Below, one piece after another: positions 1 through 7,526 of a stretch of DNA of 64,000 bases. How positions within the stretch are numbered: the first letter of the stretch is position 1; every line of letters begins with the position of its first letter. The notes beneath the pieces are model-generated. The model ran no database searches. It was not told the origin of the DNA and worked only from the letters and a program-made list of their open reading frames with translations. The DNA comes from DYFC01 sp041658585 (GTDB lineage: Bacteria; Nitrospirota; Thermodesulfovibrionia; Thermodesulfovibrionales; SM23-35), in assembly GCA_041658585.1 (NCBI GenBank), contig JBAZZX010000002.1, positions 1 to 64,000 on the forward strand, written 5' to 3'. The position numbers and the translations under genes are program-made.

Positions 1-101
1 TTCTCAAATTGCAGTTTTAAATCATTCAGCAGTTTCAATTCTTCCTCCTCCTTTTTGATTTCTCTGCAATTTTACCATTTTCTTTTATCTGTTGAGGAGT
101 T

Positions 102-119
102 AGTGTTTATACACAGACT
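102..119. repeat. Solo terminal inverted repeat of the 50139 element family
   Basis: The bases here match the terminal repeat GTTTATACACAGACTC of the complete element at 50139-50271. Only one end is recognisable; the partner end would lie outside the window or has decayed. No gene is visible in 1-401. Confidence 0.5.
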
Positions 120-160
120 CTATATAGAGACTAACGCGATCTCCTTCCTCATCTGTTCCC

Positions 161-262
161 ATGAATCCTAGACCTCTTGAATCCTCGACCCCTGTTTTTA
201 TTTTTTCCCTTGAATCCTCGAATCCTTGAACCCTTGTCTTTAATTGTTTTCCCTTGGACCCT
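161..262. repeat. Dispersed GGATTCAAGG-type repeat cluster
   Basis: Read on the minus strand this stretch repeats GGATTCAAGG / GAGGATTCAAGGG units separated by AAAACAATTAAAGACAAGG. These are the same units as the long tandem array at 7146-7480. Reading frames through it look like repeat-derived noise. Confidence 0.6.
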
Positions 263-401
263 GTCTCTATTATAGTTGACATTGTTATAGTAATTAGCTT
301 ATAAATAATCATGAGCTTTAAACCGTTGTTTCCCGGCTTCCATTGTATTCCCTTACGTCTCGATACGTCTGAATATCCTCTGTATCGGACCCTGTTGTAG
401 T

Positions 402-1061
402 ATGTCTTTAAGTCTTGCAATAGGGTGCTCCAACTATATCTTCGGCGAGGGATTGAAAAAGCTGATCGAGGATGATAATGATTTTAAAGTTGTAGGGATA
501 TTCACCGGGGGAAACACCTTCATGTATGATTTTAAGGAGATATTAAAGATCAGTCCCGATGTTGTTATTTTGGATTTTGATGCCAACTTCGATATCCTCT
601 ACTCTATTCCTGAAGATCTATCAGGTGGCAACAAACTTAAAATACTGCTAATCGGTAACAGTAACTCCGGTTTTCTTACGGATAGAGAACTCAAGGACCT
701 TGTCTCAAAGGGAGTTATCGGCATCCTTCCCCCCAGCGCTGATTCCAGCCTTCTTAAGAAAGCTCTGAAAGCTGTTTCCTCCGGCGAACTGTGGCTGGAT
801 CGTACTACCCTGATGAAGCTCTTCGCCTCAATTAATAAACCCGATAAAAATGTGACTCTTGCAAAAAGAGAACAGGAGATAATCTCACACATCTGCCAGG
901 GTTACAGGAATAAAGAGATTGCCCAGAAGCTGAATATCAGTGAGCAGACTGTAAAATCACATTGTAACAGGATTTACAAAAAACTCGGCGTCTCCGACAG
1001 GCTTCAACTTGCCCTGCATGCCCATAGAATTTACCCGTTTACTAAAACTATAGTTCAATAG
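402..1061 (+). CDS. LuxR/NarL-type response regulator with degenerate receiver
   Basis: The 219-residue protein has a receiver-like N-terminal half (about residues 1-125) and a C-terminal LuxR helix-turn-helix (about 150-210, with the conserved stretch REQEIISHICQGYRNKEIAQ). It should bind DNA as a transcription factor. The phosphoacceptor region keeps an Asp (VVILDFDAN), but the acidic pair normally found after beta-strand 1 is replaced by CSNYIFGEG, so classical phosphorylation is doubtful. It is a close paralogue of the regulator at 61719-62339. No histidine kinase gene is adjacent. It lies upstream of the hydrogenase operon and could regulate it, but that is inferred from position only. 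The last six codons and the stop lie inside a perfect palindrome. Confidence 0.85.
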   Translation: MSLSLAIGCSNYIFGEGLKKLIEDDNDFKVVGIFTGGNTFMYDFKEILKISPDVVILDFDANFDILYSIPEDLSGGNKLKILLIGNSNSGFLTDRELKDLVSKGVIGILPPSADSSLLKKALKAVSSGELWLDRTTLMKLFASINKPDKNVTLAKREQEIISHICQGYRNKEIAQKLNISEQTVKSHCNRIYKKLGVSDRLQLALHAHRIYPFTKTIVQ

Positions 1062-1081
1062 CATTGAACTATAGTTTTAGT
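1041..1081 (+). terminator. Perfect 19-bp inverted repeat spanning the stop codon
   Basis: ACTAAAACTATAGTTCAAT (1041-1059) is followed by the loop AGC and then its exact reverse complement to 1081. The TAG stop of the LuxR-type gene (1059-1061) sits in the loop. A strong hairpin would form. There is no clean U-tract, so it may protect the mRNA end or act as a bidirectional terminator rather than a textbook intrinsic terminator. Confidence 0.6.
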
Positions 1082-1125
1082 CTCATCTCATACCATTATA
1101 TCATTGCGCTACAACCTTTTTCTAA

Positions 1126-1155
1126 TTGCAAACATACTGTTCAAGAGAATACAAT
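1126..1155 (+). promoter_or_regulatory. Candidate sigma70 promoter for the hydrogenase operon
   Basis: TTGCAA (1126-1131), an 18-nt spacer, then TACAAT (1150-1155). It would leave a leader of about 310 nt before the first gene at 1474. The leader contains a hairpin near 1325-1352 (GGCTTCCTG / CAGGAAAAGCC) and two strong ribosome-binding-site-like sequences (near 1228-1238 and 1372-1380) that are not followed by ATG starts. Confidence 0.35.
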
Positions 1156-1473
1156 TAAGCATCGACTGGACTTCACCAAAAAAAATTAGTAAAAAACAGA
1201 TGGGGCATGAACCGCCACAGCTACTAAGGAAGGAGGGGTCACTATTAAGAACTTAGTTGAAAGTCTTTTCACCACCGTCTCCTGTATTAAAAACTTCTCT
1301 TCTCAATTCGTTCTTTTTAATACGGCTTCCTGCTTTTTTTTCAGGAAAAGCCTTTCAACAAATTCAAAGAGAAAGGAGGTAGATAAAGGTTAATTTTTTA
1401 GTTATTGCCCTGCAGCGGCGGTGGCAAAAAGATGAGATGTTTTCTGTTTAATCAAGAAATGGAGGTGAAAATA

Positions 1474-2151
1474 ATGAAAAAGATTTTATTGGCCGTCCTA
1501 ATGCTTAGCCTTTTGGCTGGTGTTGCTACAGTTTGGGCTACGGTAATCGGGACACCCCACGATTTGGCGCCTGAGCCATGTGCGATGTGCCACACTCCTC
1601 ACAGTGGAACGGGAGCATATCCATTATGGAACAGAAGCCAGGCATCACAGACTTACACTCTGTACAACTCTATATCTTTCGATATGGGTCCGGCAGTTCA
1701 ACCCCGTGCCCCCTCTTCTCTTTGTTTGGTATGCCATAATGGCATAGCAAGCGAACTCGTGAACTATCCGGGACCGTGTTCCAATCCTGACCCTGCTTAT
1801 GATATCGAAGTGGCGGGTTGCGCGGACCTCGGGTTGGATCTCTCAAACGAGCATCCGATCAGCTTCAACTTTAATGCGACTCTGGATTGGGACAATAACC
1901 AGTTCCCTGCAGCTTCTCAAATTAGAACAATACCGTCTCCAAGATTCGCAATTCCCGGCTCCATCAGTGGTACGAATTACTGGCTGTATGGTAGTGTTCC
2001 TGCCGCTGAGTACAATTATTTTGAATGTGCAACATGTCATTCCGTCCACGACCTGGCAATTTATCCGGGTAAAGGCGAATATCAGGTTTACTTCCTGAGA
2101 GCCGACAACACAGGCTCCCAGATGTGTCTTGATTGTCACGCAGCAAGATAG
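1474..2151 (+). CDS. Periplasmic tetrahaem cytochrome c, likely hydrogenase partner
   Basis: This is a 225-residue exported cytochrome with four CxxCH haem motifs (CAMCH, CLVCH, CATCH, CLDCH). Start 1474 is preferred because GGAGGTG at 1461-1467 precedes it and it begins directly with a signal peptide (MKKILLAVLMLSLLAG, then Ala-rich cleavage region). An upstream in-frame start at 1405 would add 23 unlikely residues. It is the first gene of the operon with the hydrogenase small and large subunits, so it probably passes electrons between the hydrogenase and a periplasmic or membrane quinone or cytochrome pool. Sequence layout (CHTPHSG...PLWN, then CHNG, then CHSVHD) resembles the cytochrome at 19303-20217. 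Family membership is certain; redox partner is inferred. Confidence 0.85.
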   Translation: MKKILLAVLMLSLLAGVATVWATVIGTPHDLAPEPCAMCHTPHSGTGAYPLWNRSQASQTYTLYNSISFDMGPAVQPRAPSSLCLVCHNGIASELVNYPGPCSNPDPAYDIEVAGCADLGLDLSNEHPISFNFNATLDWDNNQFPAASQIRTIPSPRFAIPGSISGTNYWLYGSVPAAEYNYFECATCHSVHDLAIYPGKGEYQVYFLRADNTGSQMCLDCHAAR

Positions 2152-2169
2152 CGGTTAAGGAGGGACTTT

Positions 2170-2376
2170 TTGAAGAATCTCACAAGACGAGAGTTGTTGT
2201 TTAAAGTTTTCAGCAAGGATACGCTTAAGAACGCTTTCGGCGCATACCATGAGTTAACTGAAGCTCAGAGTGAAGTGAAAAAATTCGCTTCCTGCGACGA
2301 TGCGGCGCGTAGCCTCGGGAAAACAAATCAAGAATGTTCCAGAAAATTTTTTGAAAACATACGAAAGGAGGGATAA
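2170..2376 (+). CDS. Small conserved-position protein of the hydrogenase operon, unknown
   Basis: The 68-residue reading frame starts with TTG behind a strong ribosome-binding site (AAGGAGGG, 2157-2164) and stops four bases before the small subunit. I do not recognise the family. It is charged, has two cysteines that do not form a CxxC, no transmembrane segment, and begins MKNLTRRELLFKVF, which has an Arg-Arg pair but no hydrophobic core for Tat export. Tight packing between the cytochrome and hydrogenase genes and its own ribosome-binding site argue that it is translated. A role as assembly factor or small subunit is possible but not shown. Confidence 0.55.
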   Translation: MKNLTRRELLFKVFSKDTLKNAFGAYHELTEAQSEVKKFASCDDAARSLGKTNQECSRKFFENIRKEG

Positions 2377-2379
2377 AAG

Positions 2380-3399
2380 ATGATGAATATCTCCCGTAGA
2401 CAATTTATTAAGTATTGTTCAATTGCTGCGGGTGCACTCGGACTGAATGCCACGGACCTCATGAAGATTGAGAAGGCCACTGCAGCCACCGGCGGATTAC
2501 CGGTTCTCTGGATCGCAGGACAGGCTTGCACAGGATGTACAACGTCACTGGCAAACTCTGTGTATTACCAGACGATACAGGAACTCCTGCTGTTAGGCCA
2601 GGCTTCAAACACCCTTGAGCTCAAGGTCCACGAGACGTTGATGGCCGCTATGAGCAATGAGGCCACACAACAGACACCGGCAATCACAAATGCCCCGTTT
2701 GCACTCGTAGTAGAAGGCGCAATTACTCCAACAAATGGATACTGCCAGATCGGCTCATACGCAGGCGCTGGTTCAGAAAATATGTCTGATGTAGTAACAG
2801 CACTCGCAGGTCATGCAAACTGCGCAGCTATCCTCGCTGTAGGCACATGCGCAGCTTTTGGAGGAATCCCTGCAGCAGCCGGAAACATAACAGGTGCTAA
2901 GGGTGTCCTTGCACACCTTGGATTGCCTTACAGAAAGAAAATCATCAACATACCTGGCTGTCCTCCGAACCCCAACTGGATCGTGGGTACAGTCGCATAC
3001 CTCTTGGCCAATGGCCTTAAAATGCCGGCGCTCGATTCACTCCGCAGGCCGAGGACATATTTCGGTCAGAGAATCTGTAATACATGCGACAGGTTTGCGA
3101 TCAGCAAATCCGGTGGTCAGGTAGGCGGCTTTTTAGGCGTGTCAGCCTTGAGTCCTATGAGGGTTACCCAACCCGATAAGATCGGTGATCCGCTCCAGAA
3201 TATTCCGGGCGGTCTCTGCCTGAAAAAGGCCGGCTGCAAAGGCTCAAGAACAAAATCAGACTGTTCATTAAGGAAATGGAACTCACCTGGCTTCGGGCAG
3301 GTAGGTGTAAACTGGTGCGTAGGCGCCGGAGCGCCTTGTCAGGGTTGCACCCAGAATTTCTTCCCTGACGGGATGTCGCCATTTCACTACATTAAGTAA
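2380..3399 (+). CDS. NiFe hydrogenase small subunit, Tat-exported, group 1 type
   Basis: The 339-residue electron-transfer subunit carries three FeS clusters between the NiFe site and the external partner. The N-terminus has a twin-arginine signal (SRRQFIKYCS followed by a hydrophobic Ala-rich stretch to about residue 36), so the mature enzyme is periplasmic. Proximal-cluster motifs are visible: ACTGCT, VGTCAAFGG and PGCPPNP. The C-terminal medial/distal-cluster cysteines are present (CLKKAGCKG, NWCVGAGAPCQGC, then FFPDGMSPF). There is no C-terminal membrane anchor. At the distal cluster the usual His of the IHxNC motif appears as Cys (RICNTCDR). AAGGAGGG at 2365-2372 supports the start. It is co-transcribed with the cytochrome and large subunit. 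Confidence 0.93.
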   Translation: MMNISRRQFIKYCSIAAGALGLNATDLMKIEKATAATGGLPVLWIAGQACTGCTTSLANSVYYQTIQELLLLGQASNTLELKVHETLMAAMSNEATQQTPAITNAPFALVVEGAITPTNGYCQIGSYAGAGSENMSDVVTALAGHANCAAILAVGTCAAFGGIPAAAGNITGAKGVLAHLGLPYRKKIINIPGCPPNPNWIVGTVAYLLANGLKMPALDSLRRPRTYFGQRICNTCDRFAISKSGGQVGGFLGVSALSPMRVTQPDKIGDPLQNIPGGLCLKKAGCKGSRTKSDCSLRKWNSPGFGQVGVNWCVGAGAPCQGCTQNFFPDGMSPFHYIK

Positions 3400-3419
3400 G
3401 AAAGGAGGTGTAACAATAA

Positions 3420-5087
3420 ATGGCAAACACAATAATTTTAGATCCTATAACCAGGATAGAAGGACATCTGGCTGTTGAAATCACAACCAACGCAACTACC
3501 AATGTCGCCTCTGGTGTAGAATGCCAGGGCAAAATGTTCCGCGGCTTTGAGCTTATCATGGCCAACAGGAATCCCAGAGATACCGTCCTCCTTGCCCAGA
3601 GAATATGAGGAGTTTGACCCACTGGACATGGGATGGCATCCGTGAGATGCGTAGATGGTGCATTAGGATTCACAGGAACAATTGAAGGAATGGCTGCTGT
3701 TGGAACAGGCGATCGTCAGATACCTGTTCAGGGCAACAATCTCAGGAACATAATAGAAGGCGCTGACCTTGTCATGTCTCACATACTTCATTTCTACCAC
3801 CTGGCAGCGTTGGACTATATCAACACAACAAACACACCTGTTGACGGGCAGGCCCCGTGGTCGCCGAAAGACAACACGGCCGACATGATAGCGGGCACAC
3901 TCGCAACAGCGCTTGTTCTTCAGTATGTAACAGCCCTTGACATCAGGCGTGAGGCGCACAGAATGGGCGCTTACGTAAGCGGCAAACAGCCGTGCACACC
4001 TGCCCTGATACCCGGCGGTGTTACAAAGACAGTACCGGCAGGAAGCACAGCAGCTGCTGATATGACGACTATTCTCACAGGCATCAGAAGCTTCATCGAC
4101 AACACTTACATACCTACCGTCGTTGTCGCTGCCAAGGCATTGAGTGGTTCACTTCTCGTCGGCTCAGATGCTCAGGGTGTTGGAAGAGGCTGCAAGAAGT
4201 ACCTTGCATATGGTACCTTCCCGACCTCTTCAGGCACTCAGGTTCTTACAGGCGGCTTCGCCAATTGCACGGCCGCTGCAGTCAGCGCATGGACAGTAGC
4301 TCCGCTGAATCCCGCTTTCATCGAGGAGCACGTCACGTACTCCTATTATGATCCGGGAACTCTCAACATCTACGACAAGCTTCATCCGTCGGTAGGCATG
4401 ACCAAGCCTTTGTTCGGCAAGGCAGGCGCCTATTCATGGTTGAAGGCGCCGAGGTACCAGACAGCCGCAGGCTCTGCAAACACCCACGTCTGCGAAGTCG
4501 GACCTCTCGCCCGTATGATCGTCAACACTTTGGCCGGCGTAGAGCCGTGGGCCTCCACAGTCACCAATTTCATCACCAGCACATTAGGCCTTCCTCTCAC
4601 AACAGGCCTTGCTAACCTGCCGAGTGTTCTCGGAAGGCACGCTGCAAGGGCCCTCGAGTGCAAAGGTATTGCCGATACAATGCCGAGCTGGATTGCCGCT
4701 CTCGGGACAACAACTGCAACCGGCCAGTCATACAAACACAGGAACATCCCGACAGTGTCCTCAACAGGCTACGGCCTAACAGAGGCGCCGAGGGGTGCGT
4801 TGGGCCATTGGATCCGTGTAGACGGCTCCAAGGTCTCCAACTATCAGGCTGTCGTTCCGACAACATGGAACGCGAGCCCGAAAGATAGCTATGGCCAGAA
4901 CGGAACTATCGAGCAGGCCATTATGGGAACCGCCCTTACCGATGACGCAACAGGCAGGACAAAGATCGGCAGAATCATCCGCTCCTTTGACCCATGTATC
5001 GCCTGTGCGGTCCATATCGTTTCGGGAGACAAGAAGACGATCTCTAAATTCGAAGTAATACCGAATGGATTTTCCTCTTGTAAGTAG
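3420..5087 (+). CDS. NiFe hydrogenase large subunit with two in-frame UGA codons (putative selenoprotein)
   Basis: This is one continuous 555-residue catalytic subunit if UGA at 3606-3608 (codon 63) and 3615-3617 (codon 66) are decoded. The N-terminal L1 nickel motif reads R-I-UGA-G-V-UGA-P-T-G-H-G, where the family has R-[IV]-C-G-[IV]-C-P. Both UGAs therefore fall on the two Ni-ligand cysteines and nowhere else. Upstream (DPITRIEGHL) and downstream (MASVRCVDGA) family sequence is intact and in the same frame. The C-terminal L2 motif is ordinary, FDPCIACAVH (Cys526, Cys529), followed by a 23-residue tail that a maturation protease would remove after His532. Start 3420 follows AAAGGAGGTG. Naive annotation would split it into two genes (3420-3608, 3633-5087). 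Selenocysteine insertion is the best explanation; a UGA-reading tRNA-Cys is the main alternative. Confidence 0.85.
3618..3650 (+). other. Candidate SECIS hairpin downstream of the two UGA codons
   Basis: Bacterial SECIS elements are short hairpins just 3' of the UGA with G in the first loop positions. One candidate pairs CAT (3627-3629) and GGAT (3631-3634) with ATCC and GTG (3638-3644), with one bulged G (3630), one G-U pair and a GGC loop starting 17 nt after the second UGA. The bulge and GG loop resemble the E. coli fdhF element. A mutually exclusive candidate pairs GCATC (3636-3640) with GATGC (3646-3650) around a CGTGA loop, 23 and 32 nt after the two UGAs. Both were folded by eye. Confidence 0.4.
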
Positions 5088-5102
5088 TACAACCTGTCTT
5101 TC

Positions 5103-5134
5103 AAAGAGGCGCCTCCGGGCGCCTCTTTTTTTTT
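5103..5134 (+). terminator. Intrinsic terminator of the hydrogenase operon
   Basis: AGAGGCGCC and GGCGCCTCT form a 9-bp GC-rich stem with a TCCG loop, followed by a run of nine T. It lies 16 bases after the large-subunit stop. Confidence 0.9.
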
Positions 5135-5185
5135 GCAGGTGTCCCATTAACAGTCCGCAACCCTGAAAAGCATAAAAAATCCAGG

Positions 5186-5436
5186 GAGCCTCTTGCAAAA
5201 GTATTAAGTTGTCACCCTGAGCCTGTCGAAGGGTGAGGTCAGGCATCATGGTTCGACAAGCTCACCATGACATCTGCGCTAACCATGACAAGAACACCAA
5301 TGTCACCCTGAGCTTGTCGAAGGGTTACATAACTTGTTGATTAGTCATGATTCTTTCCGCCCCGGCGGATTCGCTGAGGAGAACGATAAGCTCGGAATGA
5401 CATAAAAGCTGTTTTGAGGACTTTTGTAAGAGGCTT
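5186..5436. mobile_element. MITE-like element, family 1 (GAGCCTCTTGCAAAAGT ends)
   Basis: Terminal inverted repeats GAGCCTCTTGCAAAAGT (5186-5202) and ACTTTTGTAAGAGGCTT (5420-5436) bound 251 bp. The interior holds several copies of TGTCACCCTGAGCCTGTCG / CGACAAGCTCACCATGACA, which form nested hairpins. It has no coding capacity. Other copies are at 6410, 13777, 23220 and 59539. Confidence 0.75.
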
Positions 5437-5456
5437 ATTTGAAAGTTAATTTAGGA

Positions 5457-6353
5457 TTATGACTGTTTTGTTTCGGTAGGAAATTCAGTCGATTTTGCTT
5501 CGAGGATGGCTTCACTCAAGTCCGCACCTTCAAGATTTGCGCCGGTGAGATCGGCCCCTGCGAGATTGGCAGCCTTAAGAATAGTGTTGCTTAGGTTAGC
5601 GGAAGTCAGGTTCGCTCCGCTAAGGTTGGCGCCGCTCAGATCCGCTCCGCTGAGGTTAGCTTCGAAGAAACTGGCATTTGTGAGATCGGCAGCGCTCAGA
5701 TTCGCCCCGCTTCCATCAGCTCCGTAGAAATTCACATTTTCGCAATTAGCCCCATTAAGTTTGGCGCCGATAAGTTTGCTTTTGTAGAAATTCGCTTCTT
5801 TCAGGTCGGCACTGGTGAGATTGGCAGCCGACAAATCCGCGTCGCTGAAATCGGTCGCATTCATATTCGCCGAACCAAGATCAGCCCCGGTGAGATTTGC
5901 TCCGGCAAGGCTGACCATACTGAGATTGGCCCTCAACAGATTCGCGTTACTGAGATTTACATTATTCATAAAAGACTCGCTCAGATTTGCATTAGTGAGA
6001 TTTGCCAGTGTGAGATTAGCGCCGCTGAGGTTGGCCTCAGTCAGATTTGCATCAGTAAGATCAGCTTCGCTGAAATCGGCATCCATGAGATGGGCTCCGT
6101 TCAGATCACATTTGACCAATATCGCCTTCTGAAGATTGCAGCCGCCGAGATTTGCATCGCAAAGAAGCCCTTCGCTCAGTATTGCGCCGCTCAAATTTGT
6201 CTCGGTGAGATCAGCCTCGCTGAGATCAGCGCCTGTGAGGTCCGCTCCGGCAAGGTCCATCTGAAACAGGTCCCATGTAGGATCATCAGGCATAGACCCT
6301 TTCACTGCGCCCGATTTTTTGAGAAGCTCCCAAGTCTGCTCTTTGCTCAACAT
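5457..6353 (-). CDS. Pentapeptide-repeat protein
   Basis: The 298-residue protein is almost entirely tandem A(D/N)LxxA pentapeptide repeats (for example LAGADLTGADLSEADLT) from about residue 35 to 285, after a short non-repeat N-terminus (LSKEQTWELLKKSGA). Such proteins fold as a right-handed beta-helix. No signal peptide is visible, so it is probably cytoplasmic. The function is unknown; some family members mimic DNA and bind gyrase, but nothing here points to that. It sits between two family-1 MITE copies (5186-5436 and 6410-6620), so the gene could have travelled with them or simply be flanked. Opposite-strand frames here are shadows of the repeats. Confidence 0.85.
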   Translation of the reverse strand: MLSKEQTWELLKKSGAVKGSMPDDPTWDLFQMDLAGADLTGADLSEADLTETNLSGAILSEGLLCDANLGGCNLQKAILVKCDLNGAHLMDADFSEADLTDANLTEANLSGANLTLANLTNANLSESFMNNVNLSNANLLRANLSMVSLAGANLTGADLGSANMNATDFSDADLSAANLTSADLKEANFYKSKLIGAKLNGANCENVNFYGADGSGANLSAADLTNASFFEANLSGADLSGANLSGANLTSANLSNTILKAANLAGADLTGANLEGADLSEAILEAKSTEFPTETKQS

Positions 6354-6409
6354 AGTTCAATGATATCATATTAGCGGCTTATTTGTCAGGTGGAAAATAT
6401 TAATATGCC

Positions 6410-6620
6410 GAGCCTCTTGCAAAAGTATTAAGTTGTCACCCTGAGCTTGTCGAAGGGTGAGGTCAGGCATCATGGTTCGACAAGCTCACCATGACAAGAA
6501 CACCAATGTCACCCTGAGCCTGTCGAAGGGTGAGGTCAGGCATCATGGTTCGACAAGCTCACCATGACATCTGCGCTCACCATGGACAGATTATGTTCTT
6601 GCCACTTTTAACTGCGGCTC
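6410..6620. mobile_element. MITE-like element, family 1, decayed right end
   Basis: The left end GAGCCTCTTGCAAAAGT (6410-6426) is intact. The interior carries CACCCTGAGCTTGTCGAAGGG-type repeats, and the right end (about 6604-6620, ACTTTTAACTGCGGCTC) is a degenerate match. It ends 53 bases before the next gene and may carry or disturb its promoter. Confidence 0.6.
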
Positions 6621-6673
6621 ATGGTAAAATAAATAGCTGTTATCGACATAATGTTTGAAAGGACATTCTGATT

Positions 6674-7147
6674 ATGGAAAATCAAAAGAAAATTCTTGTG
6701 ATGGGAATCGGCAACATCCTTTTTAAAGATGAGGGAATCGGCATTCATGTTATCGAAAAGTTGCAGACCGTGGATCTTCCCTCCGATGTTGAATTAGTCG
6801 ACGGCGGAACGGCATCTAATATCTTTCTGTACATCATCGAAAATAGAGAAAAAGTTATTCTAATCGATGCCATGAAGGGGGGAGGCAGTCCGGGAACGAT
6901 ATATCGCCTTGCTGAAAAGGAATTTCTTGAGACGAGAAAAGGTTGGCGGACAACACAGGAGTCGGAATTCGAAGACGCATACAGAACGGCCATCCTGACG
7001 AAGACTCAACCTAAAGAGCTTGTCGTAATCGGCATTGAACCGGAAGAAACAGGTGAAGAGGCGCACAAGTGCGAAATCGGACTCTCCCCTTCCCTCGAAA
7101 CGAGGATACCCGAAATTATTGAGATGGTGATGAAGGAAATAAAATGA
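6674..7147 (+). CDS. NiFe hydrogenase maturation protease (HyaD/HybD/HycI family), copy 1
   Basis: The 157-residue cytoplasmic endopeptidase would cut the C-terminal tail off a hydrogenase large subunit after nickel insertion; the likely client is the large subunit at 3420-5087. Family signatures are present: MGIGNILFKDEGIGIHV at the N-terminus with the nickel-sensing Glu, VELVDGGT, and IDAMKGGGSPGTIYRL with the second acidic ligand. The third ligand region, normally containing His, reads TTQESEFEDAY here and lacks His, unlike copy 2 (RSAHEIDFAY). It is separated from copy 2 by repeats and a broken gene. The missing His makes full activity uncertain. Confidence 0.85.
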   Translation: MENQKKILVMGIGNILFKDEGIGIHVIEKLQTVDLPSDVELVDGGTASNIFLYIIENREKVILIDAMKGGGSPGTIYRLAEKEFLETRKGWRTTQESEFEDAYRTAILTKTQPKELVVIGIEPEETGEEAHKCEIGLSPSLETRIPEIIEMVMKEIK

Positions 7148-7480
7148 GACAAGGAACAATTAAAGATAAGGGATCAAGGATTCAAGGGGTCGAGGATTCA
7201 AGAGAAAACAATTAAAGACAAGGGGACAAGGATACCAGGGGTCAAGGGAAAACAATTAAAGACAAGGGGTCAAGGATACCAGGATTCAAGGATTCAAGGG
7301 AAAACAATTAAAGACAAGGGGACTAAGGATACGAGGATTCAAGGATTCAAGGGAAAACAATTAAAGATAAGGGGACTAAGGATACGAGGATTCAAGGATT
7401 CAAGGGAAAACAATTAAAGATAAGGGGACTAAGGATACGAGGATTCAAGGATTCAAGGGAACACTGATAAAACAGGGATC
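7146..7480. repeat. Tandem array of GGATTCAAGG-type repeats
   Basis: Irregular units give way to three near-identical copies of about 53 bp (GGGGACTAAGGATACGAGG, then ATTCAAGGATTCAAGGG, then AAAACAATTAAAGA). The first units are more diverged. Related short clusters occur at 161-262, 7920-7977, 9103-9140, 9360-9400, 11708-11730 and 23573-23612. Units are contiguous, without unique spacers. Confidence 0.85.
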
Positions 7481-7526
7481 GAGGGAAAATGAAACGACAA
7501 ATACATGGGCAAGGAAACAAAGACAG

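Noticed and set aside
1244..1393. Small ORF of 49 codons starting with ATT behind AAGGAGGGG in the hydrogenase leader
   Set aside because: ATT starts are very rare and the product resembles nothing; kept only as a note in the leader description.
3420..3608. Short independent gene ending at the first UGA, with a second gene starting at 3633
   Set aside because: The two frames are the same frame, separated only by six bases containing two UGAs at conserved Cys positions; together they make one full-length large subunit.
4981..5087. Selenocysteine at the C-terminal DPCxxC motif, as in known NiFeSe hydrogenases
   Set aside because: Both positions are ordinary TGT codons (FDPCIACAVH); no UGA is present there.
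5506..6374. Plus-strand frames opposite the pentapeptide gene
   Set aside because: They are regular shadows of the repeat codons and have no ribosome-binding sites.
7146..7480. CRISPR array
   Set aside because: Units are contiguous tandem repeats of about 53 bp without unique spacers, and no cas genes are nearby.
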